37,224 bases of DNA from a virus (IMGVR_UViG_3300020125_000029:1-37224), one strand, 5' to 3'; shown: positions 5,926-13,004, counted from the first letter of the stretch. A program made the numbers and translations. The notes: generated by a model not told the origin, from the letters alone.

Positions 5926-6121
5926 CTTTCAATGCCGCTTCAATCATACGTCGCCATTGCTGTTCCAGCGTCATATCCAAATCATATGCGCCGGCATCTA
6001 GCATGGCTTCAGTTGGCTCTTTCATGGCTTCGATAGCGGCTTTGGCTATTCGTTCACAAATCATAGGTTCAAAAGGCATATGCGAAGCATCAGCAACAGC
6101 CTTCGCCACTCGTTCAATCAT
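5918..6121 (-). CDS. Small conserved-type phage protein, 67 aa
   Basis: Starts MIERVAKAVADAS and contains RIAKAAIEAMKEPTEAML, then a tryptophan-containing WRRMIEAALKDD ending. This is a familiar short protein type in phages of rhizobia and relatives, though I know no function for it. ATG 6121 is chosen over the upstream GTG 6133 and TTG 6139 because it matches the usual start of the type and has a GAG site seven bases away. Confidence 0.7.
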   Translation of the reverse strand: MIERVAKAVADASHMPFEPMICERIAKAAIEAMKEPTEAMLDAGAYDLDMTLEQQWRRMIEAALKDD

Positions 6122-6125
6122 TTCA

Positions 6126-6494
6126 TTACTCACTATCAACCTCCGTATTCTGACATAAATTCATAATTCGATCTTTAGCTTCACTCTTATCAGAATAATT
6201 ATCGTGCGTCAAGCTAGATAACGATTTCCAATCTTCCGACAACTGCTCTTGCACTTTCTTGCACCATTCAATTAAATCGCTTTGCTTATGCAGCCCATTC
6301 GGTACAGCATTGAAGCGTGTCATTGTGGGCACATGCGTAACTTGCCAATAGCCTTCTTTGCGCAAATTCCTATGCACCGCCAAATCACCGACTTGAACAG
6401 CTTCAACTTGTGTCGGGAAGTCACCATCATTGATGATTAAGGAAAGCATAATTGATCCGCTTACCGGATTACTCCACTCACTTGACCAACTCAT
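6126..6494 (-). CDS. Hypothetical protein, 122 aa
   Basis: No family recognised. The first third contains serines and tryptophans and a strand-rich core (VGDLAVHRNLRKEGYWQVTH). The C-terminal half is charged and helical. It overlaps the upstream stop as ATGA. Confidence 0.6.
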   Translation of the reverse strand: MSWSSEWSNPVSGSIMLSLIINDGDFPTQVEAVQVGDLAVHRNLRKEGYWQVTHVPTMTRFNAVPNGLHKQSDLIEWCKKVQEQLSEDWKSLSSLTHDNYSDKSEAKDRIMNLCQNTEVDSE

Positions 6495-6688
6495 TGCTTT
6501 ATATCCTTGCCAAACGCATCATCAGCCGCCTTACCGACTGCTATTTGAAAACAATCAAATTCGATCCTTGTATTAAATACAAACTCGCCTATTTCCTTAT
6601 CAAATTCATCTAACAATAATACATGAAGATGATCTTGAATACAAGCTACAAATTTAAGATTATATGCCAAAGGCGGTTTAGTTGTCAC
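6491..6688 (-). CDS. Hypothetical protein, 65 aa
   Basis: Function unknown. A beta-strand-rich start (NLKFVACIQDHLHVLLLDEF) is followed by a likely helix (CFQIAVGKAADDAFGKD). It starts at GTG 6688, which overlaps the upstream stop as GTGA, and its stop overlaps the next start as ATGA. Confidence 0.6.
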   Translation of the reverse strand: MTTKPPLAYNLKFVACIQDHLHVLLLDEFDKEIGEFVFNTRIEFDCFQIAVGKAADDAFGKDIKQ

Positions 6689-6885
6689 TTTGGATATCCC
6701 GGAAAGTTTCTAATTTCCTCTACCAGATTATCAGTCATAATATCGGCTACGACTTTAGGCATACCGGAAAGCAACAATGAAATTATTGCTACGGCAGTAG
6801 TATAACCTCTAATGCCTTCTTCAGAAAGCTCTTGTGCTATTTTCAATGCTCGATTAGCAACGGCTTCGGCTTCACCTTTTAACAT
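6685..6885 (-). CDS. Hypothetical helical protein, 66 aa
   Basis: Function unknown. Mostly helical, with a mildly hydrophobic centre (YTTAVAIISLLLSGMPKVVA) that may pack inside the protein or touch a membrane. ATG 6885 follows GAGG at about ten bases and lies 14 bases inside the upstream gene. Confidence 0.6.
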   Translation of the reverse strand: MLKGEAEAVANRALKIAQELSEEGIRGYTTAVAIISLLLSGMPKVVADIMTDNLVEEIRNFPGYPK

Positions 6886-7093
6886 CTTCTTCTATCCTCG
6901 CTTCTAAAATATAGCTTGCAGCCGCCGACAACGCACTCGACTTAGCTCGATATTCCTTAGCCAAATTCTTATGCCTACATATTCGAGCATCAGAGGAATA
7001 ATTGATAGACTGATTTTGCAACCATCCGACAATTTGATTGCGAGCCTCTATAGCTCCGTTCATGTCGGATTTAGATTTAATGTGAATGATCAT
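6872..7093 (-). CDS. Hypothetical basic helical protein, 73 aa
   Basis: Function unknown; helical and rich in Ala, Arg and Lys (KNLAKEYRAKSSALSAAASY). ATG 7093 is preferred, one base after the upstream TAA; an in-frame ATG at 7114 would overlap the upstream gene by 20 bases. No strong ribosome binding site is present, so translation probably depends on coupling. Confidence 0.55.
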   Translation of the reverse strand: MIIHIKSKSDMNGAIEARNQIVGWLQNQSINYSSDARICRHKNLAKEYRAKSSALSAAASYILEARIEEDVKR

Positions 7094-7094
7094 C

Positions 7095-7316
7095 TTAACT
7101 ACGCTTATGCTCATTCATCGATCCAGGTGCTTTAAAGGCAAGTGGATCAGATACGCTTTTGATCGTAGCCGAATGCGCCAATCGACGGGCAGCAAGCCTT
7201 GCACTGGCTTTACCGAGCTTACCCTTGCGGCTATTATTGCGCGGCTTGCAAGTGTTCTTCTTCTTTGTGTCCGGTTGATTGCTAGGCCAGTTACGGGGAT
7301 GGATAGAGCATTCCAT
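7095..7316 (-). CDS. Highly basic protein, 73 aa
   Basis: A strongly basic, probably disordered protein (NTCKPRNNSRKGKLGKAS, RLAARRLAHSATIK). It may bind DNA or RNA; no family is recognised. ATG 7316 has an AGGAG site in the shared leader (ATCGAAGCAGGAG ... TAATCGAA). No promoter was recognised just upstream, but the leader resembles those of operon-first genes. Confidence 0.65.
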   Translation of the reverse strand: MECSIHPRNWPSNQPDTKKKNTCKPRNNSRKGKLGKASARLAARRLAHSATIKSVSDPLAFKAPGSMNEHKRS

Positions 7317-7357
7317 TTCGATTACTCCTGCTTCGATTGATGAATTAATTATCCGAA

Positions 7358-7402
7358 ATAGCCGGTACTCTTATTGGCACAACGCGGTCTAGTACCGGCT
7401 AT
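7358..7402. terminator. 12-bp inverted repeat, possible terminator
   Basis: Arms 7358-7369 and 7391-7402 (ATAGCCGGTACT and its complement) pair perfectly around a 21-base loop. On the minus strand the second arm is followed by TTTCGGATAATT, a poor U-tract. It separates the genes at 7724-7431 from the basic-protein gene at 7316, so partial termination or RNA processing is plausible. Confidence 0.45.
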
Positions 7403-7411
7403 CGCTAACAA

Positions 7412-7420
7412 TCACTTCAT
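7412..7420 (-). other. Two-codon minigene AUG-AAG-UGA with strong SD
   Basis: A perfect AGGAGGG (7426-7432) lies five bases before an ATG that is followed by one Lys codon and TGA. Ten bases later comes the hairpin at 7358-7402. The layout recalls the lambda bar minigenes, whose two-codon peptides trap peptidyl-tRNA. It could equally be the left-over start of a lost gene. Confidence 0.3.
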
Positions 7421-7430
7421 TTATTCCCTC

Positions 7431-7499
7431 CTATCTGATTAACAACAACACAAACGCTACCATAGTTCCGACTTCGATGCAAGCAATTAATTCGATCAT
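7431..7499 (-). CDS. Tiny hydrophobic peptide, 22 aa
   Basis: The frame MIELIACIEVGTMVAFVLLL plus IR is a single hydrophobic helix ending in arginine. Its ATG forms a TAATG overlap with the stop of the +1 frame of the preceding gene, which suggests that this frame is indeed translated. GGAGGCG just upstream is a good ribosome binding site. Phage-encoded one-helix peptides often act on host membrane proteins; no specific role can be given. Confidence 0.45.
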   Translation of the reverse strand: MIELIACIEVGTMVAFVLLLIR

Positions 7500-7550
7500 T
7501 ACGCCTCCACCATTGGTTCTTCACAACCGGGACAAATTGGCGTACCAAGC

Positions 7551-7724
7551 TTATCGATCCACTACACCGATAATGCCGCGTCCTGCCCGTTCCATCTGAA
7601 GCTTGCAAAGCTGATCACTATTGCATCCGCTTCCGGTCCATTGGCAACGCTGCTTCTGTTCCGCCGACATTGCGTCAACCAATTCGCTACCAGCTACGAT
7701 AATCATCCAATCTTGACGGATCAT
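7551..7724 (-). CDS. Cys-rich protein, 57 aa, frame break before CPGC end
   Basis: First gene after the promoter at 7750-7778, with a perfect AGGGAGG site. Cysteines occur in the stretch RCQWTGSGCNSDQLCK. The frame stops at 7551-7553. The +1 frame then reads KLGTPICPGCEEPMVEA and stops at 7499 in a TAATG overlap with the next gene. A CPGC pair would complete a zinc site, so the original product was probably about 76 residues. A single extra base, for example in the GG near 7560, or a +1 frameshift would explain it. Function unknown. Confidence 0.55.
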   Translation of the reverse strand: MIRQDWMIIVAGSELVDAMSAEQKQRCQWTGSGCNSDQLCKLQMERAGRGIIGVVDR

Positions 7725-7749
7725 GGCAACCTCCCTACTTCGATGCTTT

Positions 7750-7778
7750 AACCTACCAGCTTTAAATCAGCTTGTCAA
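7750..7778 (-). promoter_or_regulatory. Promoter TTGACA-N17-TAGGTT, leftward
   Basis: Minus-strand -35 TTGACA (7773-7778) and -10 TAGGTT (7750-7755) with 17-base spacing, about 25 bases from the first start codon. One copy of the octamer TGTGGGCA lies at 7787-7794, just upstream of the -35 box. Confidence 0.65.
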
Positions 7779-7914
7779 CTCCTATTTGCCCACAATTACG
7801 TTAATTCGACGGCTCTAGGCGTTCTGATTTGGCTGACAAGGCGAGAAACCCCTATTTTTACTCACTTTCTATCTATATAATAAAATATAATATAATAAGA
7901 AAGAACATAGTAAG

Positions 7915-7962
7915 AACACGAATTAACGTAGTAGGTTATCGTACCACGGATTAACGTAGATA
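7915..7962 (+). repeat. Direct repeats with core CACGRATTAACGTAG
   Basis: Two copies of CACG(A/G)ATTAACGTAG lie about 31 bases apart, roughly three helical turns, so a protein bound to both would face the same side. An inverted partial copy (AATTACGTTAATTCG) lies about 120 bases to the left, beyond the AT tract. These are candidate binding sites for an initiator or repressor. Confidence 0.5.
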
Positions 7963-8064
7963 ACTACAGAGTGTATGATAGGAACGTTATACAAAGACGA
8001 CCTTCAAACCTTCCTTATCCTCTTGATTTCTTTAGCAAAAATTCATATTTTTTCTCGCCATTTG

Positions 8065-8115
8065 GCCTTAGAAACATCCACTGTTGCAAAAATGTCACCC
8101 TTAGATTTCTAAGGC
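8065..8115. promoter_or_regulatory. CCTTAG inverted repeats upstream of rightward promoter
   Basis: GCCTTAGAAA at 8065-8074 is exactly complementary to 8106-8115. A third CCTTAG at 8099-8104 pairs with CTAAGG at 8109-8114 in a tight hairpin. The group ends ten bases before the -35 box at 8125, so it is well placed to be an operator; it could also be a terminator for rightward transcription. Confidence 0.4.
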
Positions 8116-8124
8116 TTCTAACGC

Positions 8125-8153
8125 TTGACAACCGAGAATAAATGTGCTGGAAT
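8125..8153 (+). promoter_or_regulatory. Promoter TTGACA-N17-TGGAAT, rightward
   Basis: Consensus -35 TTGACA at 8125-8130 and a -10-like TGGAAT at 8148-8153, 17 bases apart, drive the gene at 8180. The -10 box lies over a GTG at 8144 in the same frame, which argues against that codon as a start. Confidence 0.5.
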
Positions 8154-8179
8154 TAAAGTTCCATCAACGGAGAAAGCAC

Positions 8180-8377
8180 ATGTTCATAACTCTTATCGCT
8201 AAAAACGAGCATATTGATGAAGAAAGATGCTCAAATATTAACGCTATCGAGAGCATTGAAAAGCGACCAGACGGCTTTACAGCAATAAGATTTATCAGCG
8301 GCGATTATTTCTATACCACGATGAACTATGATCAGCTTGTTGCAACGATCAGAACCAAGACGGAGATTAAACCCTAA
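8180..8377 (+). CDS. Hypothetical protein, 65 aa, lone rightward gene
   Basis: A single small gene with its own promoter, facing the primase gene and overlapping its end by four bases. ATG 8180 has a GGAG site seven bases upstream. The protein begins MFITLIAKNEHIDEERCSN and has mixed alpha-beta character. Its isolated place beside the operator-like region suggests a regulator or an early product, but no DNA-binding motif is seen. Confidence 0.6.
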   Translation: MFITLIAKNEHIDEERCSNINAIESIEKRPDGFTAIRFISGDYFYTTMNYDQLVATIRTKTEIKP

Positions 8378-10656
8378 TCAAAAATACTCATATCCGACAC
8401 AATAAAAGCTCGCTGCGAAGTTCCGTACTTTTCAGCAAGTTGTTTTTTATCCATTTCTCTAACTCTATCACTATCAAGTAAAACCTGAATACTCCGTTTC
8501 AATGCGACGGTCGCACCAGTACGATCATTCTTAAAGCAGGCAACACCCATTAAACGCTTGCTTAAATATGCATATGCAATAACCTTATTATTGAACAATA
8601 GGTTCATACCTTTACCTTGCATATACATTTTTACACCGTCGTAATCCTTTGTAAGATATTCTCTCATTACTCTGATCAACTCGGCTTGCTGTTTAATCTC
8701 AAATGTATTAGTGCCGATCAATCCTTCCTCGAATTTCTTTGACAATGCTCGAATATCATTCTGTACTATATCCATTGCCCATTTAACGTATTCAGGCAAG
8801 ATAATCGGATCACTCATATTGATGCCGACTGCAATCAAAGCCGAAAGCTTTAAAATCTTAATGTGGGCACGGTTCCACAATTGCCGAATGACTTCCTTAT
8901 GGGTCGAATTGATTTGTGCATCAGCATATTTATCGAAGCCGGCTGTTATGGTTAAAGCTTCCGGCGACTGTTGCACATTAATCACACGCTTGGAATGCAT
9001 GATTTGCTCGACATTGGCGACCAACGAAGCAAACCGTTCGATCAGCATCATTGAAGGCTGCACCTGTAAATGGTGCTCGCTTAAAGCCGGTCTAGAGCCA
9101 TTGTATTCGATTAAAAGAAATCGAGGTAGCAAACCCTCTGAAATCATATCTTCATTCAGTGCGCCGTAAAATCGTTCTGGTGTGCTTTCGCCAAGTATGC
9201 TAAAAGCTGGTGCTTCCGTTACATTGATATTCTTATCGGCATCAGCAAATATCGAAGGACGAAACACTTGACCGTGACCGGACTTATTATACAAATCTAA
9301 AAGCACACGCTTTAAAGTCTTTTCAGCCGCATTAGCTGTAGGGCTGGACATTGTTTCAAGCCGCAAGCCAAATTCACCTAAGATCGATACAAAGCATTGT
9401 GAAGTCCTATTCAAGTGCTTAACCAATGCTTGACCGCTGGCGATTTCTGAAGGACCAATAAAGCCGTTTGAAGTCGGTACAGACAAGCGTATGGCATTCA
9501 TCAATCGATCAATACCGCTTGCCGCTGCTTCTTTTCCTACTCCGGTCATTCCAAGCAAGAGCACATATTGATTTAATCCCGTACCGGATATATTGTATGC
9601 CCGTCCTGTAATGCCTGCCATCAAGCCTATGGAAGCCGCCAATGCGATTTCCGGTACTGGTCTAGGTGCAGCCGCATAAATGAAAGAGGCTATTTCGCCC
9701 AAAAGGCCAGGAGGCAAGACCACCATGCTAGGGATAGCGCCGTTCATTGGCTCTTGTACTACATGCGGTAGCGGCAACTTTAACTGATTTTGCTCCGCGA
9801 TCTTGGCGTCTAGTGCGATCTTAAATCCATCGAAGTCAATCGGCGGCAACATACGATCAAAAGAACGATTGATCATCCATGTGAGATAATCTCCGCGTCT
9901 AGCTTTATCCCTACTTCCAAGCTTACTAGACCGGAATATTCGTATAATCTGGTTTCGGTTTTGAGTATAGAATGCAATAATGTCGATAATTGCGAAATCT
10001 GCTTCGGATTGAGAAGGATATAACGACTGCCAATCACCGCTGAATAGACTTCTAAACTTGTCCCCATTTGACGCACTATTAGCCTGTTCGATGATTTCTT
10101 TGTCATTGAATTTTTCCTTGTCGTCGCCTTTGTAAATATTGGTGGCTACGCCGCCGCTACCCATTTGTTCCCACAATTGGGTTAGCTTGGATTGACATTC
10201 CTTGATTGGCTTGTCATTGTAAACATTTCCGGTAAATGTGGCGTAACGCTGCGATGAATAGATTTCAATGTAATTGCGCCTGCGGCCACTCGGAACCGTT
10301 CCCTTAACTATAATATGTAATCCGCGTCCTGAAGGCGATATCTCACTATAGCTATCAAATTCACGATAAATCTTTATTTGCCGATCATAGGCGCTTGTGT
10401 CCCCTTCAGTATCATCCAAATCGATGAAGCTATACATATCACCGTCACTGAATACAAAACCAATACCACTAAAATTAGGTGCCGCCCTAACCACTTCTTC
10501 AAACGTTGTCCAGGTCGTTGCATCTGTTACACTCGCCATTTGTCCATTGACTTGATATGGAACTTTCGTTGGCTTCTTCGCGCCGATATCTTCATAGCGC
10601 CAAACAACCCATTGTTTGAGCTTCTGAAGCTCGATAGGGATATTTTGGAATGACAT
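8374..10656 (-). CDS. Bifunctional primase-polymerase / DUF3987-like helicase
   Basis: A 760-residue replication protein. The N-terminus (1-165) resembles the PrimPol domain of NrS-1-type phage proteins: WVVWRYE, the acidic IDLDD (78-82) as catalytic metal ligands, SPSGRGLH (107-114) and RRNYIEIY. A helical segment follows at about 203-270 (LFSGDWQSLYPSQSEADF ...), as in that family. From about 305 a DUF3987-like ATPase part carries Walker A GMTGVGKE (369-376). It should prime and unwind DNA at the phage fork. ATG 10656 is chosen over TTG 10677, which overlaps the upstream gene. It is read leftward, opposite to the polymerase operon. Confidence 0.85.
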   Translation of the reverse strand: MSFQNIPIELQKLKQWVVWRYEDIGAKKPTKVPYQVNGQMASVTDATTWTTFEEVVRAAPNFSGIGFVFSDGDMYSFIDLDDTEGDTSAYDRQIKIYREFDSYSEISPSGRGLHIIVKGTVPSGRRRNYIEIYSSQRYATFTGNVYNDKPIKECQSKLTQLWEQMGSGGVATNIYKGDDKEKFNDKEIIEQANSASNGDKFRSLFSGDWQSLYPSQSEADFAIIDIIAFYTQNRNQIIRIFRSSKLGSRDKARRGDYLTWMINRSFDRMLPPIDFDGFKIALDAKIAEQNQLKLPLPHVVQEPMNGAIPSMVVLPPGLLGEIASFIYAAAPRPVPEIALAASIGLMAGITGRAYNISGTGLNQYVLLLGMTGVGKEAAASGIDRLMNAIRLSVPTSNGFIGPSEIASGQALVKHLNRTSQCFVSILGEFGLRLETMSSPTANAAEKTLKRVLLDLYNKSGHGQVFRPSIFADADKNINVTEAPAFSILGESTPERFYGALNEDMISEGLLPRFLLIEYNGSRPALSEHHLQVQPSMMLIERFASLVANVEQIMHSKRVINVQQSPEALTITAGFDKYADAQINSTHKEVIRQLWNRAHIKILKLSALIAVGINMSDPIILPEYVKWAMDIVQNDIRALSKKFEEGLIGTNTFEIKQQAELIRVMREYLTKDYDGVKMYMQGKGMNLLFNNKVIAYAYLSKRLMGVACFKNDRTGATVALKRSIQVLLDSDRVREMDKKQLAEKYGTSQRAFIVSDMSIFD

Positions 10657-10664
10657 TGAATTGC

Positions 10665-10865
10665 CTAAACGTGGCAACGTGTAACTAAATATTCGTACAA
10701 TGTTTGCAGATAATTGTATGATGGATTGTCAATCTTACCTCGATTGAACATCGATAACCAACCTTCGGGCAATCCAGTGTCTTGCGAAATTTTCCGAAGG
10801 GTAAGCTTGACTGATCGATTTTGAAGTAGCTCTAACGCCTTGTCGCGAGTATGATTTGTGGGCAT
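10665..10865 (-). CDS. Small HTH transcription regulator, 66 aa
   Basis: A short DNA-binding protein. The segment LRKISQDTGLPEGWLSMFNR is a clear helix-turn-helix, followed by GKIDNPSYNYLQTLYEYL, a common pattern in small phage and prophage regulators of the Cro or Xre kind. ATG 10865 has a GGAG site seven bases upstream. It lies eight bases before the primase gene and is divergent from the large rightward operon, so it is well placed to control both. Confidence 0.75.
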   Translation of the reverse strand: MPTNHTRDKALELLQNRSVKLTLRKISQDTGLPEGWLSMFNRGKIDNPSYNYLQTLYEYLVTRCHV

Positions 10866-10928
10866 ATTTTTACTCCATTGTTGCCACTCCTGCCATGCTC
10901 GAAACGCTTTGACAAGCAAAATTTAGCC

Positions 10929-10957
10929 TTGACTTCCGAATTTTTGGGGAATAGGTT
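10929..10957 (+). promoter_or_regulatory. Main rightward promoter, TTGACT-N17-TAGGTT
   Basis: The -35 TTGACT (10929-10934) and -10 TAGGTT (10952-10957) are 17 bases apart, 26 bases before the first start codon. A second TTGACA lies 20 bases upstream (10909-10914) without a good -10. It should transcribe the whole replication operon, with the HTH gene diverging on the other side. Confidence 0.65.
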
Positions 10958-10983
10958 GCCGGCATCCAATCGAGGAATATCAA

Positions 10984-11427
10984 ATGGATCAATTAGGCAA
11001 TACTCAACCCGGATGGTCTAGTAAAATGCTCAAAGACATTGACAAGGATATTCCACAAAAAAACACTACGGAAAGTATCGATAAGTTTGTTAAAACAATC
11101 AAGCAAGCATCCCAGGCATCATATGATCCTGCGCCTTCGGCTGAAGATGTTGCGCAAGAGCGATTATCATCATTGCTTGCTGATGTAACGACTACGACAC
11201 TTGATCAGCTACGCGAATTGCGCGATGAAATCGATAGCCTGATGCAAGCTATTCGCAATCGTGATAATCTGATCAATCAAGCTTTTAAAGAGCATGTTGC
11301 GTATGCTCGCAATGCCATCAAATGTAAGGAAATTGTTCAAGCCAGCGTTACCAAGATCAAGCACGATTTCAATAACGGTATGTCCCCAATTCCGCAAACT
11401 GTAACGGTAGCTGAAAATGTCGGATGA
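10984..11427 (+). CDS. Hypothetical coiled-coil protein, 147 aa
   Basis: First gene of the rightward operon, with an AGGA site eight bases before ATG. A polar, probably disordered first 50 residues are followed by a long helical region with heptad-like spacing (TLDQLRELRDEIDSLMQAI) and a second helix. No family recognised. The position suggests an early regulator or replication accessory protein. Confidence 0.65.
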   Translation: MDQLGNTQPGWSSKMLKDIDKDIPQKNTTESIDKFVKTIKQASQASYDPAPSAEDVAQERLSSLLADVTTTTLDQLRELRDEIDSLMQAIRNRDNLINQAFKEHVAYARNAIKCKEIVQASVTKIKHDFNNGMSPIPQTVTVAENVG

Positions 11428-11632
11428 TAATATAATTGCACTTGCGCCGGCTGGTACTGATGCCGATTATGTAGCTGAATTAAAGAAAGAGCTTATCGAA
11501 GCCTATAAGCCATTGCTTAAAATCTTAACCGAAGCTGATCATAAAGGCTTTCAAGTTCAAGTCGCTTGCGGTAAAGGACCACTTAACGATTACGTTATTC
11601 AGCAACTCGCTATTAGCAAGGTGTTCAAATGA
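11417..11632 (+). CDS. Hypothetical protein, 71 aa
   Basis: Function unknown. An amphipathic helical middle (LKKELIEAYKPLLKILTEAD) is followed by a strand (GFQVQVACG). It overlaps the upstream gene by 11 bases and the next start as ATGA. Confidence 0.6.
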   Translation: MSDDNIIALAPAGTDADYVAELKKELIEAYKPLLKILTEADHKGFQVQVACGKGPLNDYVIQQLAISKVFK

Positions 11633-12195
11633 ATTGGTCTAATAATTGGGATAAGACTAATCCTGATACTCACAATTGGTCAAGTCCGCCGCCAATTACG
11701 GATAAGCCACCAATCGTATATAATAAGCCTATCGACACTTCCAATCCTCTTGATGCTATGTCGCAAGATGAATTGCTTGTGCTATGGCAGGCAAAGAAAG
11801 ACGCTATTGCCAAAGCTAAAGAAGAAGAAATGGATTTGCGTAAATACATTGTCACACGCGCATTTCCAGAAAGACACGAAGGCACCAATACGGTTGAATT
11901 GGGTAACGGCTATTCGCTCAAAGCCTTTGTTAAATTCAATTACAATTTAGCAGATAATGATACGGTGGAACGTACCCTCGACAAAATTGCAAAGATTGGC
12001 AACGAAGGACAATTCATCGCGGAAAGACTTGTGGGATGGACACCAAATTTTCACTTGACTGAATATCGTAATTTAGTTGAAAGTGCGCCGCATAGTCCAG
12101 TTGCACAAGAGATATTAGCAGCCGTTGGCGAAATGCTTACGATCAATGATGCTGCGCCGGCATTGGATATCAAAGCTCCGAAGGTAAAGAAATGA
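11629..12195 (+). CDS. Conserved phage protein, 188 aa, unknown function
   Basis: A proline-rich start is followed by a helical region (SQDELLVLWQAKKDAIAKAK) and a core with RAFPERHEGTNTVELGNGYS. This core is of a type seen in phage replication operons (possibly DUF7173); the assignment is from memory and not certain. The position before the Sak4-like ATPase suggests a part in replication or recombination. Confidence 0.6.
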   Translation: MNWSNNWDKTNPDTHNWSSPPPITDKPPIVYNKPIDTSNPLDAMSQDELLVLWQAKKDAIAKAKEEEMDLRKYIVTRAFPERHEGTNTVELGNGYSLKAFVKFNYNLADNDTVERTLDKIAKIGNEGQFIAERLVGWTPNFHLTEYRNLVESAPHSPVAQEILAAVGEMLTINDAAPALDIKAPKVKK

Positions 12196-12323
12196 ATTGT
12201 GAAGAACATAATTGGATTAAGCCACCGCCTAAATTTAGTTATATGAAAAAGCTTAAATATATTTGTAGTATATGCGGTAGTGGATTTTTTATTTGTGATG
12301 AAAAAAAAGAAGATAAAAAGTGA
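12192..12323 (+). CDS. Small zinc-binding protein, 43 aa
   Basis: A short gene coupled as ATGA to the upstream gene and as GTGA to the next. It has cysteines in CSICGSG and a further FFICDE, plus an N-terminal C-x3-H (NCEEHNW). A small zinc ribbon is the likely fold. The C-terminus is lysine-rich. Function unknown. Confidence 0.6.
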   Translation: MNCEEHNWIKPPPKFSYMKKLKYICSICGSGFFICDEKKEDKK

Positions 12324-12994
12324 ACCTTGCATCCCTAAGACCAGCCCGAGACTTCGCACAAAATTTTGGAGTGAAAGCCGTTATCTATGGTCCTCCCGGA
12401 TCAGGTAAGACACCAATTATCAATACAGCACCTAGACCATTGTTGTTAGCATGTGAACCGGGACTATTGTCAATGCGCAATTCAACGGTGCCCACATGGC
12501 AAGGATTTACGCCAGCGGCAATCGATGAATTTTTTAAATGGTTTTTTAATTCGACGGAAACAAAGAATTTTGATACACTCGCTATCGATAGTACGACTGA
12601 TATGGCGCTAATATATTTAGCCGCTGCTTTGAAATCAAATAAACATGGATTAGCGGCTTATGGTGAAATGGCTCGAAATACATTAGAGCATATAGAAACG
12701 CTTTACTATACTCGTTATAAACATACTTACCTTATTGCCAAGCAAGAAATCATTAACGAAAATGGAATAACTTTTAAGCGTCCTTACTATCCAGGTAAAC
12801 AATTGCCAATAGAGCTACCGCATAAGTTTGATCAAATTTTACATCTTGACATACAGAATGTTCCAGGTGTAGGACAAGTGAAAGCATTCCGTTGTCAAGG
12901 ATCAATCGATGTATCAGCACGCGATAGAACCGGAATGTTAAGTGAGTTTGAACCACCAGACTTTAGCAAGCTTGTCGCAAAAGCAATGTCATAG
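12320..12994 (+). CDS. Sak4-like RecA-fold ATPase (AAA_24)
   Basis: A 224-residue P-loop ATPase of the phage Sak4 / AAA_24 type. Walker A is GPPGSGKT (24-31) and Walker B FDTLAID (84-90). The region LIAKQEIINENG and a basic strand-rich end fit the family. Sak4 proteins are short RecA/Rad51 relatives that help single-strand annealing together with an SSB. The SSB-like gene at 14184 and the nuclease at 14898 lie in the same operon and would complete such a recombination set. It starts at GTG 12320, overlapping the previous stop. Confidence 0.8.
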   Translation: MNLASLRPARDFAQNFGVKAVIYGPPGSGKTPIINTAPRPLLLACEPGLLSMRNSTVPTWQGFTPAAIDEFFKWFFNSTETKNFDTLAIDSTTDMALIYLAAALKSNKHGLAAYGEMARNTLEHIETLYYTRYKHTYLIAKQEIINENGITFKRPYYPGKQLPIELPHKFDQILHLDIQNVPGVGQVKAFRCQGSIDVSARDRTGMLSEFEPPDFSKLVAKAMS

Positions 12995-13004
12995 GAGCAC
13001 TGTT

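Larger units (their letters stand above)
7725..8179. other. Gene-free control region, possible origin
   Basis: This 455-base stretch holds no convincing gene. In order it contains the leftward promoter, one inverted and two direct copies of an ATTAACGTA box (near 7795-7805, 7920-7930 and 7951-7960), a tract of A and T only around 7870-7900, GAACGTTAT near 7982, paired CCTTAG elements (8065-8115) and the rightward promoter at 8125. Repeated boxes beside an AT tract are typical of phage replication origins and of operator regions. The location between divergent promoters fits both uses. Confidence 0.45.

Noticed and set aside
7417-7608. A 63-codon minus-strand frame overlapping the 7724 and 7499 genes
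   Set aside because: It lacks a ribosome binding site and has odd composition; the 57-aa and 22-aa frames in the same place have strong sites and coupling.
8144-8179. GTG 8144 as an earlier start of the 8180 gene
   Set aside because: The codon lies within the promoter (-10 box 8148-8153), and ATG 8180 has a good GGAG site.
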